64,000 nucleotides of DNA. It comes from an uncultured Thiohalocapsa sp. Its GTDB lineage: Bacteria > Pseudomonadota > Gammaproteobacteria > Chromatiales > Chromatiaceae. The notes under the pieces were generated by a model, which saw nothing but the letters and a program-made list of their open reading frames with translations, was not told the origin of the DNA and did no database searches. Positions 62,744 through 64,000 of this stretch are shown here, one piece after another (position 1 is the first letter of the stretch; the number at the start of each line of letters is the position of its first letter). The translations under genes were made by a program, and so were the position numbers. The stretch is taken from positions 1 to 64,000 of the forward strand of contig NZ_CAJXYK010000024.1 in the NCBI RefSeq assembly GCF_913063425.1, read 5' to 3'.

Positions 62744-63532
62744 TTGGAGTGTCCCAAGTGCGGCGCGGCGGATCAGCACGGGCAGGCCATCTGTAGCGCC
62801 TGTGGCGTCGTGTTCGAGAAATACTGGAAGTACCACCCGCGCCCGGGTGACGAGGCCGCCGCGGGCATGGCGTCTGACGATGCGGCGCCCATTGCAGCGC
62901 CCAGCCGCCGTGCGGTGCGCCGGTCGCGAGCCCGATCCGGCGCCGGGCGTGGTCCGCTCGCGGAGTTGTTGCTGCCGACCCCCGTCGCCGACCCGGTGGC
63001 GGCCGGGGCGCGGGCGGCATTGCTGGCTGTGCTGGTGGTCTGGGGGCTCTGGCTCATCACGTCGTCCGTGGCGAGCAACGCCGCCGGCGAGTCCTTTCTG
63101 CACCTGGTGAACCTGCCGTTCCACGAGGCGGGACATGTCTTCTTCGGCCTCTTCGGTGAATTCATCGGCTCCCTCGGCGGCACCCTCGGACAGTTGCTGA
63201 TGCCGCTCACCGCCATGCTGGTGCTGCTGCTGAAGACCCGCGACCCGTTCGGGGCCGCCGTGGCCCTGTGGTGGCTCGGGGAGAATTTTCTCGACATTGC
63301 GCCTTACATCAACGACGCCCGCGCGGGCCAGCTGCCGCTGCTCGGCGGCAACTTCGGGCACTCGGCGCCCTACGGCTTCCACGACTGGGAGTATCTGCTG
63401 ACGGAGACGGGCCTGATCCGCCTGGATCACCAGATTGCCCAGGCGAGCCACGTGCTCGGCAGCCTGATCATGCTGCTGGCGATGGCGTGGGGCGGGGTGC
63501 TGGTGTATCGGCAGTTGACGGCGGAGCGGTGA
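62744..63532 (+). CDS. Zinc-ribbon membrane protein with HEAGH motif
   Basis: 262 residues starting with TTG, which fits because GAGGTGG precedes it and the protein opens with a zinc ribbon (Cys3, Cys6, Cys17, Cys20). A linker leads to about four membrane helices, the second preceded by NLPFHEAGHVFFGLFG. HEAGH is the HExxH metal-binding form seen in site-2-type (M50) peptidases, but the second M50 motif is not evident, so peptidase activity is unproven. Adjacent to hldE (11 bp) in the same direction. Function unknown. Confidence 0.75.
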   Translation: MECPKCGAADQHGQAICSACGVVFEKYWKYHPRPGDEAAAGMASDDAAPIAAPSRRAVRRSRARSGAGRGPLAELLLPTPVADPVAAGARAALLAVLVVWGLWLITSSVASNAAGESFLHLVNLPFHEAGHVFFGLFGEFIGSLGGTLGQLLMPLTAMLVLLLKTRDPFGAAVALWWLGENFLDIAPYINDARAGQLPLLGGNFGHSAPYGFHDWEYLLTETGLIRLDHQIAQASHVLGSLIMLLAMAWGGVLVYRQLTAER

Positions 63533-63583
63533 GCTGCGGGCCAGGGTTACATCACGCAGAACACCAGGCGCTCGACCTGAGCG

Positions 63584-64000
63584 TCAACCGGCCTCGGGCC
63601 AGTGATCCGTGCTCAGCAGCTGATCGATGGTGTAGGGGCAGGTATCGGGGAAGGTGGACTCCGGCAGGCCGGTTTCGTTGGCGGCGTTGTACCGGGCACG
63701 CGGATACTGGCGCGCGACCAGCTCCGGCAGACGATTGCGCAGGCTCGGGCTGTCGTCCAACAGATCCCTGATCGCCGTGCGGCCGTTGTAGATCGAGCCT
63801 CGCCACCCGCTGCTGCGATGCCCGGGTTGGTGCTCCCACTTGAGTAGATGCAGCATCACGACGGCCAGGTGACTGCCTAGTGCCCTGACATCGCTGCGCG
63901 CCGTATCTTCCAGCTCCTCGGCGATGTTCTCCACATCCAGCGCCTCCAGTCGGCGGGCCCGCAGCAGGGCCGCATTCTCGAACAGCCAGCGCACGTAGTC
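63584..64000 (-). CDS. DUF29 family protein, start beyond the window
   Basis: At least 138 residues of a DUF29 protein: RWLFENAALLRARRLEALDVENIAEELED in two parts, HLLKWEHQPG, SIYNGRTAIRDLLDDSPSL, then FPDTCPYTIDQLL. The family has no known function but is abundant in cyanobacteria and Chromatiales, often near toxin-antitoxin-like genes. An internal GTG codon lies at 63994, but the frame continues as DYVRWLFENA off the end, so the real start is probably outside. Confidence 0.8.
   Translation of the reverse strand, partial: DYVRWLFENAALLRARRLEALDVENIAEELEDTARSDVRALGSHLAVVMLHLLKWEHQPGHRSSGWRGSIYNGRTAIRDLLDDSPSLRNRLPELVARQYPRARYNAANETGLPESTFPDTCPYTIDQLLSTDHWPEAG

Noticed and set aside
1-64000. 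tRNA, rRNA and riboswitch genes
   Set aside because: I searched by eye for T-loop-like GGTTC(G/A)A(A/T)TCC boxes and conserved rRNA blocks and saw none; a covariance-model scan would be decisive.

Overview
The window is about 64 kb of very GC-rich DNA from a Gram-negative bacterium, most likely a gammaproteobacterium of the Chromatiales/Ectothiorhodospiraceae kind. The grounds are ADP-heptose (LPS) genes, TrhP, an AsmA-family protein, outer-membrane beta-barrel features, an exosortase and a DUF29 gene; the placement is inference. I see no rRNA, tRNA or CRISPR. About 41 intact or end-truncated genes and two genes with in-frame stops fill almost all of it.

Left part (1-19.3 kb): the last codons of an integron-integrase-like recombinase, a 590-bp non-coding stretch full of perfect hairpins, then an MrfA/MrfB-type helicase-exonuclease pair, a LuxR-type response regulator, an M1-like metallopeptidase divergent from a ChaN-PDZ protein, the tRNA hydroxylation protein TrhP, a small membrane protein, an exported amidase homologue that has lost its catalytic serine and lysine, a PAS-GGDEF-EAL protein and a SAM/adenylate-cyclase/ATPase/TPR protein.

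Middle part (19.3-39.1 kb), mostly minus strand: a membrane-anchored fusion of a catalase-like haem domain with a lipoxygenase, a LysM-arylsulfatase, a small exported protein and an outer-membrane barrel. Then come an AraC regulator coupled to an exported amidohydrolase with an altered metal motif, a catalase, a DJ-1/PfpI protein and a UPF0182 membrane protein. On the plus strand are an AsmA-family giant and a BON lipoprotein.

Right part (39.2-64 kb): a surface-polysaccharide and protein-sorting region. One minus-strand run holds three glycosyltransferases, a PEGA-like lipoprotein, an ExeA-type ATPase broken by an in-frame TAA, and a Wzz chain-length protein with a degenerate kinase domain. 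An O-antigen-ligase-like polymerase follows on the plus strand. A second minus-strand run starts with a partner-switching trio (REC-PP2C, HATPase, STAS) and continues into a phosphodiesterase, a flippase and a glycosyltransferase. On the plus strand is an exosortase locus: a DUF4114 protein with a PEA-type C-terminal sorting signal, a TPR protein broken by an in-frame TAG, a membrane-EpsI fusion and an exosortase. After it come gmhA and hldE, a zinc-ribbon/HEAGH membrane protein and a partial DUF29 gene.

The observations most worth following up are the catalase-like/lipoxygenase fusion, the split exosortase locus with its unusual substrate tail, the partner switch heading the polysaccharide operon, the pseudo-amidase, and the repeated signs of lost function inside the polysaccharide/exosortase region.
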